A stretch of DNA of 64,000 nucleotides. Origin: Bradyrhizobium sp. B097. GTDB taxonomy: Bacteria > Pseudomonadota > Alphaproteobacteria > Rhizobiales > Xanthobacteraceae. Shown one piece after another: positions 15,825 to 25,463 of this stretch. The stretch covers positions 5,886,501 to 5,950,500 of the forward strand of contig NZ_CP152412.1 of the NCBI RefSeq assembly GCF_038957035.1, given 5' to 3'. A program made the translations under genes and the position numbers. Position 1 is the first letter of the stretch, and each line of letters opens with the position of its first letter. Under the pieces are notes generated by a model. That model did not search any database. It was not told the DNA's origin and saw nothing but the letters and a program-made list of their open reading frames with translations.

Positions 15825-18146
15825 ATGGCGCGCGCGCATGCAGCGAACGCTTGTGTCCAATCCGATTCGATCAAGGGATTGGCGCAGTCGATCGCGAAAC
15901 CGGCCTATCACAGGCTCTTGACGGCCGAGCCTGCACTGCGCCGCGCTGTCCCTACGCTGATCATCGCCTTCCTCATCACGATCTGCCTCGGCGCCTTCGT
16001 CCAGGTGATCGACCAGAACCGGCAGAAGCGCGGCGCGATGAAGCGCGACCTGGCCGCGCTCTCCGACATCCTCGCCGAGCGTCTCGACCGCCTGACCTCG
16101 GTGCGGCGCGACCGGCTCGCCAATATCGAGCGGATGCAGGAGCTGCTGCCGGATCTCATTCCGTCCTGGGGCATCGCCAACGGCCGCCATGTCATCATCA
16201 CCAGCGCCGATCACCGCGTGCTGGCGCGCGTGCCGATCGACGGCGCCGGCGAGAACGACCGCGTCCTCGACATCGTCTCCACCGCGCAGCTCCTGGTCGC
16301 ACCGGGCCAGCAGGGCGCGGTCAGTGACATGACCCTGCCGGGCGGCACCGGCGCGCTGGCGATCTCGCAACTCGTCAAGTCGCTGCCCGGCCAGGTCGTC
16401 GTCATCCAGGAGATGAACGAGCCGATCTGGGGATCGGACGCCGCGCTCTCGGTGACGCTGTCGGCGACCACGAGCTTCGTGGTGCTGATCCTCGGTTTCG
16501 CCTTCCACTGGCAATCGACCCGCGCCCGCGAGGGCGACCTGATCAACGACGCCGTGCGCGGCCGGATCGACACCGCGCTCAATCGCGGCCGCTGCGGATT
16601 GTGGGACTGGGACCTGTCGCGCGGCCGGATCTTCTGGTCGCAGTCGATGTTCACCCTGCTCGGCCTCGATACCCGCAACGACCTCCTCACCTTCGGCGAG
16701 GTCAACGCGCTGGTGAACTCCGACGACATCAATCTGTTCGACATCGCCGAGCAGCTGATCTCGGGCAAGATCGATCACATCGACCAGAGCTTCCGCATGC
16801 GCCATGTCGGCGGCCACTGGATCTGGCTGCGCGTGCGCTGCGAGCTCAGCCACGCCGCGGCCGACAGCGGCCTGCACTTGATCGGCATCGCAGTCGACAT
16901 CACCGAACAGAAGAGCCTCGCCGAGAAGTCGGTGGAAGCCGACCTCCGGCTGCGCGACGCCATCGAGACGATTCCCGAGGCCTTCGTGCTCTGGGACGCC
17001 GAGGACCGCCTCGTGCTGTGCAACTCCCACTTCCAGCGGCTGCACAAGCTGCCCGATTCCGCCGTCAGCCCCGGCACGTCCTATGAGACCGTGATCGAGG
17101 TCGGCAGCATGCCCGAGGTGCGCACCCGCCTGCACGAGAGCGGCGTGCCCGCGCCGGGCGCGCGTACCTTCGAAGCCCAGCTCGACGACGGCAGCTGGCT
17201 GCATATCAGCGAGCGCCGCACCAAGGACGGCGGCTACGTCTCCGTCGGCACCGACATCACCCGCATCAAGGCGCACGAGCAGAAGCTGGTCGACAACGAT
17301 CTCCGCCTGCGCGCCACCGTGATCGACCTGCAGCGCTCGCAATCCGAGCTGGAGCGCCAGGCCGTCGAGCTCGCCGACCTCGCCGAAAAATATTCGCAGG
17401 AAAAGACCCGCGCCGAGGACGCCAACGCCGCGAAATCGAAATTCCTCGCCAATATGAGCCATGAGCTGCGCACCCCGCTCAACGCCATCATCGGCTTCTC
17501 CGAGATCATGGGCAGCGGCCTGTTCGGCACGCTCGGCTCGGACAAGTACGCGGAATATTGCCACGACATCCTGACCTCAGGGAAATACCTGCTCGAGGTC
17601 ATCAACGACATCCTCGACATGTCGAAGATCGAGGCCGGCCGCATGAAGTTCGACATGGAGCCGCTCGACCTCTCCGGCATCCTCGCCGAGTCGCTGCGGG
17701 TGGTCTCTGGCCGCGCCGAGCACAAGGGCCTGTCGCTGGAATCGGATATCGAAAGCACGATCTCGGTCGTCGCCGATCGCCGCGCGGTCAAGCAGATCAT
17801 CGTCAACCTGCTCTCCAACGCCGTGAAGTTCACGCCCGACAACGGCCGCGTGCTGGTGCGCGGCCAGATGCTCGATGACTCGATCGTGCTGCTGATCGCC
17901 GACAGCGGCATCGGCATCGCGCCGGAATCGCTGCGGCGGCTGGGCAAGCCGTTCGAGCAGGTCGAGAGCCAGCTCACCAAGAGCTACCAGGGCTCGGGCC
18001 TCGGACTTGCGATCGCGCGCTCGCTCACCAACCTGCACGGTGGCTCGATGAAGCTGCGCTCCAAGCTCGGCGTCGGCACCGTCGTCCGCATTACCCTGCC
18101 GCGCGATCCGCGTAGCTTGCGGGCGAAGCTGCAACAAGCGGCCTAG
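15825..18146 (+). CDS. PAS-domain sensor histidine kinase (PleC/DivJ-like)
   Basis: 773 residues. Membrane helices at about 43-63 and 207-226 flank a periplasmic sensor segment. Then come PAS regions (RCGLWDWDLSRGRIFW and IPEAFVLWDAEDRLVLCNSHF), a coiled stretch (LERQAVELADLAEKYSQEKTRAEDANAAKSKF in pieces), HisKA with FLANMSHELRTPLNAIIGFSE (His546) and an HATPase with ADSGIGIAPESL and GSGLGLAIARSLTNLHGG. The HisKA sequence is that of the PleC/DivJ/PdhS group acting on DivK-type receivers in alphaproteobacterial cell-cycle control. No receiver is attached. The assignment to that group is by motif only. The gene ends 5 bp from the convergent LysR gene. Confidence 0.85.
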   Translation: MARAHAANACVQSDSIKGLAQSIAKPAYHRLLTAEPALRRAVPTLIIAFLITICLGAFVQVIDQNRQKRGAMKRDLAALSDILAERLDRLTSVRRDRLANIERMQELLPDLIPSWGIANGRHVIITSADHRVLARVPIDGAGENDRVLDIVSTAQLLVAPGQQGAVSDMTLPGGTGALAISQLVKSLPGQVVVIQEMNEPIWGSDAALSVTLSATTSFVVLILGFAFHWQSTRAREGDLINDAVRGRIDTALNRGRCGLWDWDLSRGRIFWSQSMFTLLGLDTRNDLLTFGEVNALVNSDDINLFDIAEQLISGKIDHIDQSFRMRHVGGHWIWLRVRCELSHAAADSGLHLIGIAVDITEQKSLAEKSVEADLRLRDAIETIPEAFVLWDAEDRLVLCNSHFQRLHKLPDSAVSPGTSYETVIEVGSMPEVRTRLHESGVPAPGARTFEAQLDDGSWLHISERRTKDGGYVSVGTDITRIKAHEQKLVDNDLRLRATVIDLQRSQSELERQAVELADLAEKYSQEKTRAEDANAAKSKFLANMSHELRTPLNAIIGFSEIMGSGLFGTLGSDKYAEYCHDILTSGKYLLEVINDILDMSKIEAGRMKFDMEPLDLSGILAESLRVVSGRAEHKGLSLESDIESTISVVADRRAVKQIIVNLLSNAVKFTPDNGRVLVRGQMLDDSIVLLIADSGIGIAPESLRRLGKPFEQVESQLTKSYQGSGLGLAIARSLTNLHGGSMKLRSKLGVGTVVRITLPRDPRSLRAKLQQAA

Positions 18147-18151
18147 GCTGG

Positions 18152-19048
18152 CTACGCGCTCTCCAGCTTCGGCGCGACCTCGCGCGCGACCTGCACCAGG
18201 GCTGCGATCAAGGGTGTCATCGGATCACGCTGCGGGATCACCAAGCCGATGCTGTAGTCGACGACGGGATCGACGATCGGAATGCTGCGCACGGCATCGG
18301 CAAGGCCGAGCGTCTCGGCGAGCTTGGCCGGCATCACGCTGGCCCAGCGTCCGGTCTTCACATGGGTGTAAAGCACGAGCAGTGAATTCGACGTCAGCGT
18401 CGGCGTCGCCTCGGCACCGACCGAGGTCAGCGCGCGATCGATGATGCGGCGGTTCTGCATGTCGGGCGTGAGCAGGCACAGCGGCACGGTGCCGACTTCC
18501 TTCCACGTCACCTGCTTGCGGTCGCCGAACATCGCATCCGGCGCCGTCAGCAGACGATAGCTCTCGTTGTAGAGCGGGATGGTGCGGACCTTGCCGATCG
18601 GCTCGTTCTCGATGTAGGTCAGCCCGGCATCGACCTCGAGATTTTCAAGCAGGCCGAGCACGTCGGCGGACGTGCACGACTGGATGCGAAACCGCACATC
18701 GGGATGGCGCGCCCGGTACGGCGTGGTGAGCGAGGCCACCATGCCGAGCGCGGTCGGGATCGCGGCGATCCGGATCTCGCCGGACAGCTTGTCCTTGAGG
18801 CTGTTGATCTCCTGCTTCATCGCCCGCGCATCGCCGACGATGCGCCGCGCCCAGTCCAGCGTCCGTTCGCCCTCCGGGGTGAAACCCTGGAAGCGGGATC
18901 CCCGCTGCACCAACATCACGCCGAGGATTTCCTCGAGCTGCTTGAGACTGGTCGACATGGTCGGCTGGGTGACCCCGCAGGCCTCCGCAGCCCGGCCGAA
19001 ATGCCGTTCCTTGGCCAGCGCCAGCAGAAGTTCCAGCTTGTCGATCAA
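18152..19048 (-). CDS. fdsR: LysR-type regulator divergent from the formate dehydrogenase operon
   Basis: 298 residues: N-terminal winged HTH (LELLLALAKERHFGRAAEACGVTQPTMSTSLKQLEE, about 3-40) and a LysR substrate-binding domain (GEIRIAAIPTALGMVASLTTPYRARHPDVRF onwards). The start codon is TTG, with AAGGGA upstream. It reads away from fdsG across 254 bp, the normal position for a LysR activator of a neighbouring operon, so control of fds by formate or a related signal is likely. The symbol reflects this position, not a demonstrated role. Dyads TCGGG-N7-CCCGA (19111-19127) and CGATCC-C-GGATCG (19171-19183) lie in the shared spacer. Confidence 0.82.
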   Translation of the reverse strand: MIDKLELLLALAKERHFGRAAEACGVTQPTMSTSLKQLEEILGVMLVQRGSRFQGFTPEGERTLDWARRIVGDARAMKQEINSLKDKLSGEIRIAAIPTALGMVASLTTPYRARHPDVRFRIQSCTSADVLGLLENLEVDAGLTYIENEPIGKVRTIPLYNESYRLLTAPDAMFGDRKQVTWKEVGTVPLCLLTPDMQNRRIIDRALTSVGAEATPTLTSNSLLVLYTHVKTGRWASVMPAKLAETLGLADAVRSIPIVDPVVDYSIGLVIPQRDPMTPLIAALVQVAREVAPKLESA

Positions 19049-19302
19049 GGTTCAAATCCCTTCGGAAGCGGCGCCCCGAATGGCGCCCGACGTGTCCATA
19101 GGTAGCACGATCGGGGTGCGATCCCGAAATCCAAAGCGCCCCGGAAGTCCGTGATTCCAGAACATTATTGCGATCCCGGATCGACCCATTCGGCAACGCT
19201 ATTAATCGCGTTTCGCAATCGCCGCATGAGACAACTTTATTGATGTTTCGAAGGATTCCAATTCTCATGTGCAAAGCAAAAAACTGATCGTGAGAAGCGC
19301 TG

Positions 19303-19775
19303 ATGACGGTGGGATATGAACCTTGGGACAAGGCGCGCGGCGCGGAGATCATCGCCGAGCATGCCGGGCTTGAAGGCGCCACGCTGGTGATCCTGCACGC
19401 GCTGCAGGAAGCCTTCGGCTACGTGCCGGAGCCCGCGATCCCGATGGTGGCGGAGGCGCTCAATCTGTCCCGCGCCGAGGTGCACGGCGTGTTCACCTTC
19501 TACCACGACTTCCGCAAGCAACCGGCCGGACGCCACGTCCTCAAGCTCTGCCGCGCCGAGGCCTGCCAGGCCGCCGGCGGCGATCGGCTTGCGGCGCGCG
19601 CGGAGACGAAGCTCGGCGTATCCTTAGGCAATACCACCGCGGACGAGCGGGTGACGCTGGAGCCGATCTACTGCCTCGGGCTCTGCGCCACCGCACCCTC
19701 GGCGATGCTGGATGGCCGGCTGATTGGCCGGCTCGATGAAGCGCGCATCGACGCGCTGGTCGCGGAGGCACAGCG

Positions 19776-19779
<4 letters not shown>
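19303..19779 (+). CDS. fdsG: NAD-dependent formate dehydrogenase gamma subunit
   Basis: 158 residues, NuoE-like thioredoxin fold carrying one [2Fe-2S] cluster. The four ligand cysteines are visible at 83 and 88 (LCRAEAC) and 124 and 128 (CLGLC). It passes electrons within the soluble cytoplasmic FdsGBAD complex. It begins the operon at ATG 19303 and its stop overlaps the ATG of fdsB (ATGA), showing tight translational coupling. The length and order match soluble molybdenum formate dehydrogenases such as that of Cupriavidus necator (established family knowledge). Confidence 0.92.
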
Positions 19780-21344
<1,565 letters not shown>

Positions 21345-21357
21345 CAAGGAGATCACG

Positions 21358-24234
21358 ATGTCGCTGATCCAGGAAATCGATTTCGGCACGCCAAAATCCA
21401 AATCCGAGGCGATGGTCACGCTGACCATCGACGGCAACCAGATCACGGTGCCCGAGGGCACCTCGATCATGCGCGCGGCCATGGAAGCCGGCACCCAGAT
21501 TCCAAAGCTCTGCGCGACCGACATGGTCGACGCCTTCGGTTCCTGCCGGCTCTGCCTGGTCGAGATCGAGGGCCGCGCCGGCACACCTGCCTCCTGCACC
21601 ACGCCGGTGATGCCCGGCCTCGTCGTGCACACCCAGAGCGATCGGCTGAAGAAGCTGCGCAAGGGCGTGATGGAGCTCTACATCTCCGACCACCCGCTGG
21701 ACTGCCTGACCTGCGCGGCGAACGGCGACTGCGAATTGCAGGACATGGCGGGCGCGGTCGGCCTGCGCGACGTGCGCTACGGCTATGAAGGCGAGAACCA
21801 CGTCTTCGCCAAATCGCACGGCTGCGAAAACGACAACTGGATGCCGAAGGACGAATCCAATCCCTATTTCACCTACGATCCCTCGAAGTGCATCGTCTGC
21901 TCGCGCTGCGTCCGCGCCTGCGAGGAAGTGCAAGGCACCTTCGCGCTGACGATCTCCGGCCGCGGCTTCGACAGCCGCGTCTCGCCCGGCATGAGCGAGA
22001 GCTTCCTCGGCTCCGAATGCGTGTCCTGCGGCGCCTGCGTGCAGGCCTGCCCGACCGCGACGCTGACCGAAAAATCCGTGATCGAGATCGGCCAGCCCGA
22101 ACACTCGGTCGTCACCACCTGCGCCTATTGCGGCGTCGGCTGCGCCTTCAAGGCCGAGATGCGTGGCGAGGAAGTGGTGCGCATGGTGCCGTGGAAGGAC
22201 GGCAAGGCCAATCGCGGCCATTCCTGCGTCAAGGGCCGCTTCGCCTGGGGCTACACCACACACAAGGAGCGCATCCTGAAGCCGATGATCCGCGAACGGA
22301 TCGAGGATCCCTGGCAGGAAGTGTCGTGGGACGAGGCGTTGAATTTCGCCGCCGCCAAGTTCAAGGGCATCCAGCAGAAATACGGCCGCGACGCGGTCGG
22401 CGGCATCACCTCGTCGCGCTGCACCAACGAAGAGACCTATCTGGTGCAGAAGCTGATCCGCGGCGGCTTCGGCAACAACAATGTCGACACCTGCGCTCGC
22501 GTCTGCCATTCGCCGACCGGCTACGGCCTGTCGCAGACCTTCGGCACCTCGGCCGGCACGCAGGATTTCGATTCGGTTGAGGACACCGACGTCGTGCTGA
22601 TCATCGGCGCCAACCCCGCCTCGGCTCACCCGGTGTTCGCCTCGCGGCTGAAGAAGCGGCTGCGTCAGGGCGCCAAGCTGATCGTGCTCGATCCACGCCG
22701 CACCGAGATGGTGGAATCACCGCATGTGAAGGCGCTGCATTTGCCGCTGATGCCCGGCACCAACGTCGCCGTGCTCACCGCGCTCGCCCATGTCATCGTC
22801 ACCGAAGGACTCGTCGACGAAGCCTTCGTGCGCGAGCGCTGCGACTGGAGCGAGTTCGAGGATTGGGCCGCCTTCGTCGCAGAGCCGAAGCACAGCCCCG
22901 AAGCCACCGCGATCATGACCGGCGTCGATCCGAACGATCTGCGCGAGGCGGCGCGGATCTACGCCACCGGCGGCAACGGCGCGATCTATTACGGGCTCGG
23001 CGTCACCGAGCACAGCCAGGGCTCGACCACGGTGATCGCGATCGCCAACCTCGCGATGGTGACCGGCAATATCGGCCGGCCCGGCGTCGGCGTGAACCCG
23101 CTGCGCGGCCAGAACAACGTGCAGGGCTCCTGCGACATGGGCTCGTTCCCGCACGAGCTGCCGGGCTACCGCCATATCTCCGGCGATGCCGTGCGCGAGC
23201 AGTTCGAGGCGATGTGGAACGTCAAGCTCAACAACGAGCCGGGCCTGCGCATCCCCAACATGTTCGATGCCGCGATCGAAGGCAGCTTCATGGGGCTCTA
23301 TGTGCAGGGCGAGGATATCTTGCAGTCCGACCCGAACACCAAGCATGTGGTGGCGGCGCTGTCGGCGATGGAATGCGTCATCGTTCACGATCTCTTCCTG
23401 AACGAGACCGCGAACTACGCCCACGTCTTCCTTCCCGGCTCGACCTTCCTCGAGAAAGACGGTACCTTCACCAACGCCGAACGCCGCATCCAGCGCGTCC
23501 GCAAGGTGATGACGCCGCTCAACGGCTATGCCGACTGGGAAGTGACGATCATGCTTGGCAAGGCGATGGGCTACGAGATGAACTACAGCCATCCGTCCGA
23601 GATCATGGACGAGATCGCCGCGCTGACGCCGACTTTCACCGGCGTCTCCTATGCCAGGCTCGATGAACTCGGCTCGGTGCAGTGGCCTTGCAACGAGAAG
23701 GCGCCGGAAGGCACGCCGGTGATGCATATCGGCGGCTTCGTGCGCGGCAAGGGCAAGTTCATCATCACCGAATATATCGCGACCGACGAGCGCACCGGCC
23801 CGCGCTACCCGCTGCTGCTCACCACCGGCCGTATCCTTAGCCAGTACAATGTCGGCGCGCAGACCCGCCGCACCGAGAACGTGGTCTGGCACGCCGAGGA
23901 CCGGCTCGAGATCCATCCGCACGACGCCGAGCAACGCGGCGTGCGCGACGGCGACTGGGTACGGCTGGCGAGCCGTGCCGGCGAGACCACGCTGCGCGCG
24001 CTGATCACCGACCGCGTGGCACCGGGCGTGGTCTACACCACGTTCCACCACCCGGACACCCAGGCCAACGTCATCACGACCGACTTCTCGGACTGGGCGA
24101 CCAACTGTCCGGAGTACAAGGTCACCGCCGTGCAGATCTCGCCGTCGAACGGTCCGTCCGACTGGCAGAAGGCCTATGACGAGCAGGCCCGCAACTCCCG
24201 GCGCATCGCGCCGGTGGTGGAAGCCGCGGAGTAG
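21358..24234 (+). CDS. fdsA: formate dehydrogenase alpha subunit, molybdenum-binding catalytic chain
   Basis: 958 residues. In order: a [2Fe-2S] ferredoxin domain (KLCATDMVDAFGSCRLC), a His-Cys type cluster segment (DHPLDCLTCAANGDCELQD), two [4Fe-4S] ferredoxin motifs (CIVCSRCVRAC and CVSCGACVQAC), a further [4Fe-4S] site (CAYCGVGC with CVKGRF), and the large bis-MGD domain. The Mo ligand is Cys383, followed by His384 in ARVCHSPTGYGL. Cysteine rather than selenocysteine is encoded, so no SECIS is needed. The molybdopterin-dinucleotide-binding C-terminus is complete (THHP-like TTFHHPDTQAN). It converts formate to CO2. AAGGAG lies 7 nt before the ATG; fdhD starts 2 nt after the stop. Confidence 0.95.
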   Translation: MSLIQEIDFGTPKSKSEAMVTLTIDGNQITVPEGTSIMRAAMEAGTQIPKLCATDMVDAFGSCRLCLVEIEGRAGTPASCTTPVMPGLVVHTQSDRLKKLRKGVMELYISDHPLDCLTCAANGDCELQDMAGAVGLRDVRYGYEGENHVFAKSHGCENDNWMPKDESNPYFTYDPSKCIVCSRCVRACEEVQGTFALTISGRGFDSRVSPGMSESFLGSECVSCGACVQACPTATLTEKSVIEIGQPEHSVVTTCAYCGVGCAFKAEMRGEEVVRMVPWKDGKANRGHSCVKGRFAWGYTTHKERILKPMIRERIEDPWQEVSWDEALNFAAAKFKGIQQKYGRDAVGGITSSRCTNEETYLVQKLIRGGFGNNNVDTCARVCHSPTGYGLSQTFGTSAGTQDFDSVEDTDVVLIIGANPASAHPVFASRLKKRLRQGAKLIVLDPRRTEMVESPHVKALHLPLMPGTNVAVLTALAHVIVTEGLVDEAFVRERCDWSEFEDWAAFVAEPKHSPEATAIMTGVDPNDLREAARIYATGGNGAIYYGLGVTEHSQGSTTVIAIANLAMVTGNIGRPGVGVNPLRGQNNVQGSCDMGSFPHELPGYRHISGDAVREQFEAMWNVKLNNEPGLRIPNMFDAAIEGSFMGLYVQGEDILQSDPNTKHVVAALSAMECVIVHDLFLNETANYAHVFLPGSTFLEKDGTFTNAERRIQRVRKVMTPLNGYADWEVTIMLGKAMGYEMNYSHPSEIMDEIAALTPTFTGVSYARLDELGSVQWPCNEKAPEGTPVMHIGGFVRGKGKFIITEYIATDERTGPRYPLLLTTGRILSQYNVGAQTRRTENVVWHAEDRLEIHPHDAEQRGVRDGDWVRLASRAGETTLRALITDRVAPGVVYTTFHHPDTQANVITTDFSDWATNCPEYKVTAVQISPSNGPSDWQKAYDEQARNSRRIAPVVEAAE

Positions 24235-24236
24235 CG

Positions 24237-25073
24237 ATGCGAGAACCGGTCCACAAGGCGATACGGAAGGTCTGGCGCGACGGCGTCTTCAGTGAGGGCG
24301 CGCGCCTGATCCCGGAAGAGACGCCGCTGGCGCTGACCTATAATGGCGGCACCTACGCCGTCATGATGGGCTCGCCCGAGGACCTCGGCGACTTCGCGGT
24401 CGGATTCAGCCTGAGCGAAGGCATCGTGCAGTCGGCCGACGAGATCGAGACCCTCGACATCGTCGAGCTCGATGACGGCATCGAGCTGCGGATGTGGCTC
24501 AAGCCTGACAAGGCCGAACGGATCGCGGAGCGCCGGCGCAACATCGCGGGCCCAACCGGCTGCGGCCTGTGCGGGCTTGATTCCATCAGCGAGGCGGTCC
24601 GGCCGGCCGCGGTGGTGCCCGCGGGCCGCGTCTTCGCGCCGCGCGAGATCATGACCGCGGTTGCGGCGGTCGCGCCGCTGCAGGAGATCAACCACCAGAC
24701 CCGCGCGGTGCACGCCGCCGCGTTCTGGACGGCCACGCGCGGCATCGTCGCGCTGCGCGAGGATGTCGGCCGCCACAATGCGCTCGACAAGCTCGCCGGC
24801 GCGCTGGCCCGCGACAAGGTCGTCGCGAGCGACGGCATGGTGCTGCTGACCAGCCGCGTCTCGGTCGAGATGGTGCAGAAGACCGCGGCGATCGGCGCGC
24901 CGCTGATTGCTGCCGTGTCGGCCCCGACCGCGCTTGCGGTACGGATGGCGGATGCCGCCGGCATCACGCTCGCCGCGATCGCCCGCGCCGATGGATTTGA
25001 AATCTTTACGCATCCGGAACGCGTCACAGGCGCGGTGCCCGGCAAGGAGTCCACTTATGTCGTCGTCGCCTGA
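24237..25073 (+). CDS. fdhD: formate dehydrogenase accessory sulfurtransferase
   Basis: 278 residues, FdhD family. The flexible Cys loop is GPTGCGLCGLDS (Cys109, Cys112), and REDVGRHNALDKLAGAL is the conserved GDP/cofactor-binding stretch. FdhD transfers sulfur from a cysteine desulfurase to the molybdenum cofactor before its insertion into the catalytic subunit. It corresponds to the fdsC position of other fds operons. It starts 2 nt after fdsA and its end overlaps the start of fdsD by 17 nt, so all five genes are one transcript. Confidence 0.93.
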   Translation: MREPVHKAIRKVWRDGVFSEGARLIPEETPLALTYNGGTYAVMMGSPEDLGDFAVGFSLSEGIVQSADEIETLDIVELDDGIELRMWLKPDKAERIAERRRNIAGPTGCGLCGLDSISEAVRPAAVVPAGRVFAPREIMTAVAAVAPLQEINHQTRAVHAAAFWTATRGIVALREDVGRHNALDKLAGALARDKVVASDGMVLLTSRVSVEMVQKTAAIGAPLIAAVSAPTALAVRMADAAGITLAAIARADGFEIFTHPERVTGAVPGKESTYVVVA

Positions 25074-25278
25074 CAAACTGGTCTATATGGCGAACCAGAT
25101 CGGGAAGTTCTTCCACAGCCAGGGGCACGACCGTGCGGTGCAGGGCATTTCCGAGCACATCTGGAAGTTCTGGGACCCGCGGATGCGCAAGCAGATCTTC
25201 GCCCATCTCGACACCGGCGGCGCCGGCCTCGACCCCGACGTCCGCGACGCCTTGCAGAAGCTGAAGCAGCAGGCGTAG
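25057..25278 (+). CDS. fdsD: formate dehydrogenase delta subunit
   Basis: 73 residues (MSSSPDKLVYMANQIGKFF, then SEHIWKFWDPRMRKQI), matching the small delta subunit of soluble NAD-dependent formate dehydrogenase. The ATG at 25057 has AAGGAG 7 nt upstream, inside the end of fdhD. It has no cofactor ligands; the family stabilises the complex or helps its assembly. It is the last gene of the operon and is followed by a palindromic repeat. Confidence 0.9.
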   Translation: MSSSPDKLVYMANQIGKFFHSQGHDRAVQGISEHIWKFWDPRMRKQIFAHLDTGGAGLDPDVRDALQKLKQQA

Positions 25279-25303
25279 CGAGGGGCTGCACCCAGCTCTA
25301 TCA

Positions 25304-25452
25304 CCGTCACCCTGAGGAGCCGCGCAGCGGCGTCTCGAAGGGTCGACGGCCCTGCTCCTTCCGCGTGAATCTACGGGGGCCGTGCATCCTTCGAGGCTCG
25401 CTTCGCTCGCACCTCCAGCGACAAAGGCGAAGCCTTTGCGCGGGGATGACGG
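25304..25452. repeat. intergenic palindromic repeat (same family as 10713-10820)
   Basis: It begins with CCGTCACCCTGAGGAG, continues with TCTCGAAGGGTCGACGGCC and CATCCTTCGAGGCTCGC, and closes with GGATGACGG. A short insertion, GCGAAGCCTTTGCGC-like, is present near the right end relative to the other copy. It fills the space between fdsD and glnE, which are convergent. Confidence 0.78.
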
Positions 25453-25463
25453 GTCGGGTACCC

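Noticed and set aside
15801..17564. 587-codon open frame antisense to the PAS sensor kinase
   Set aside because: It mirrors the GC-rich third positions of the real gene; its product is His/Asp/Glu/Arg-rich without domains, and the sense strand has full kinase motifs.
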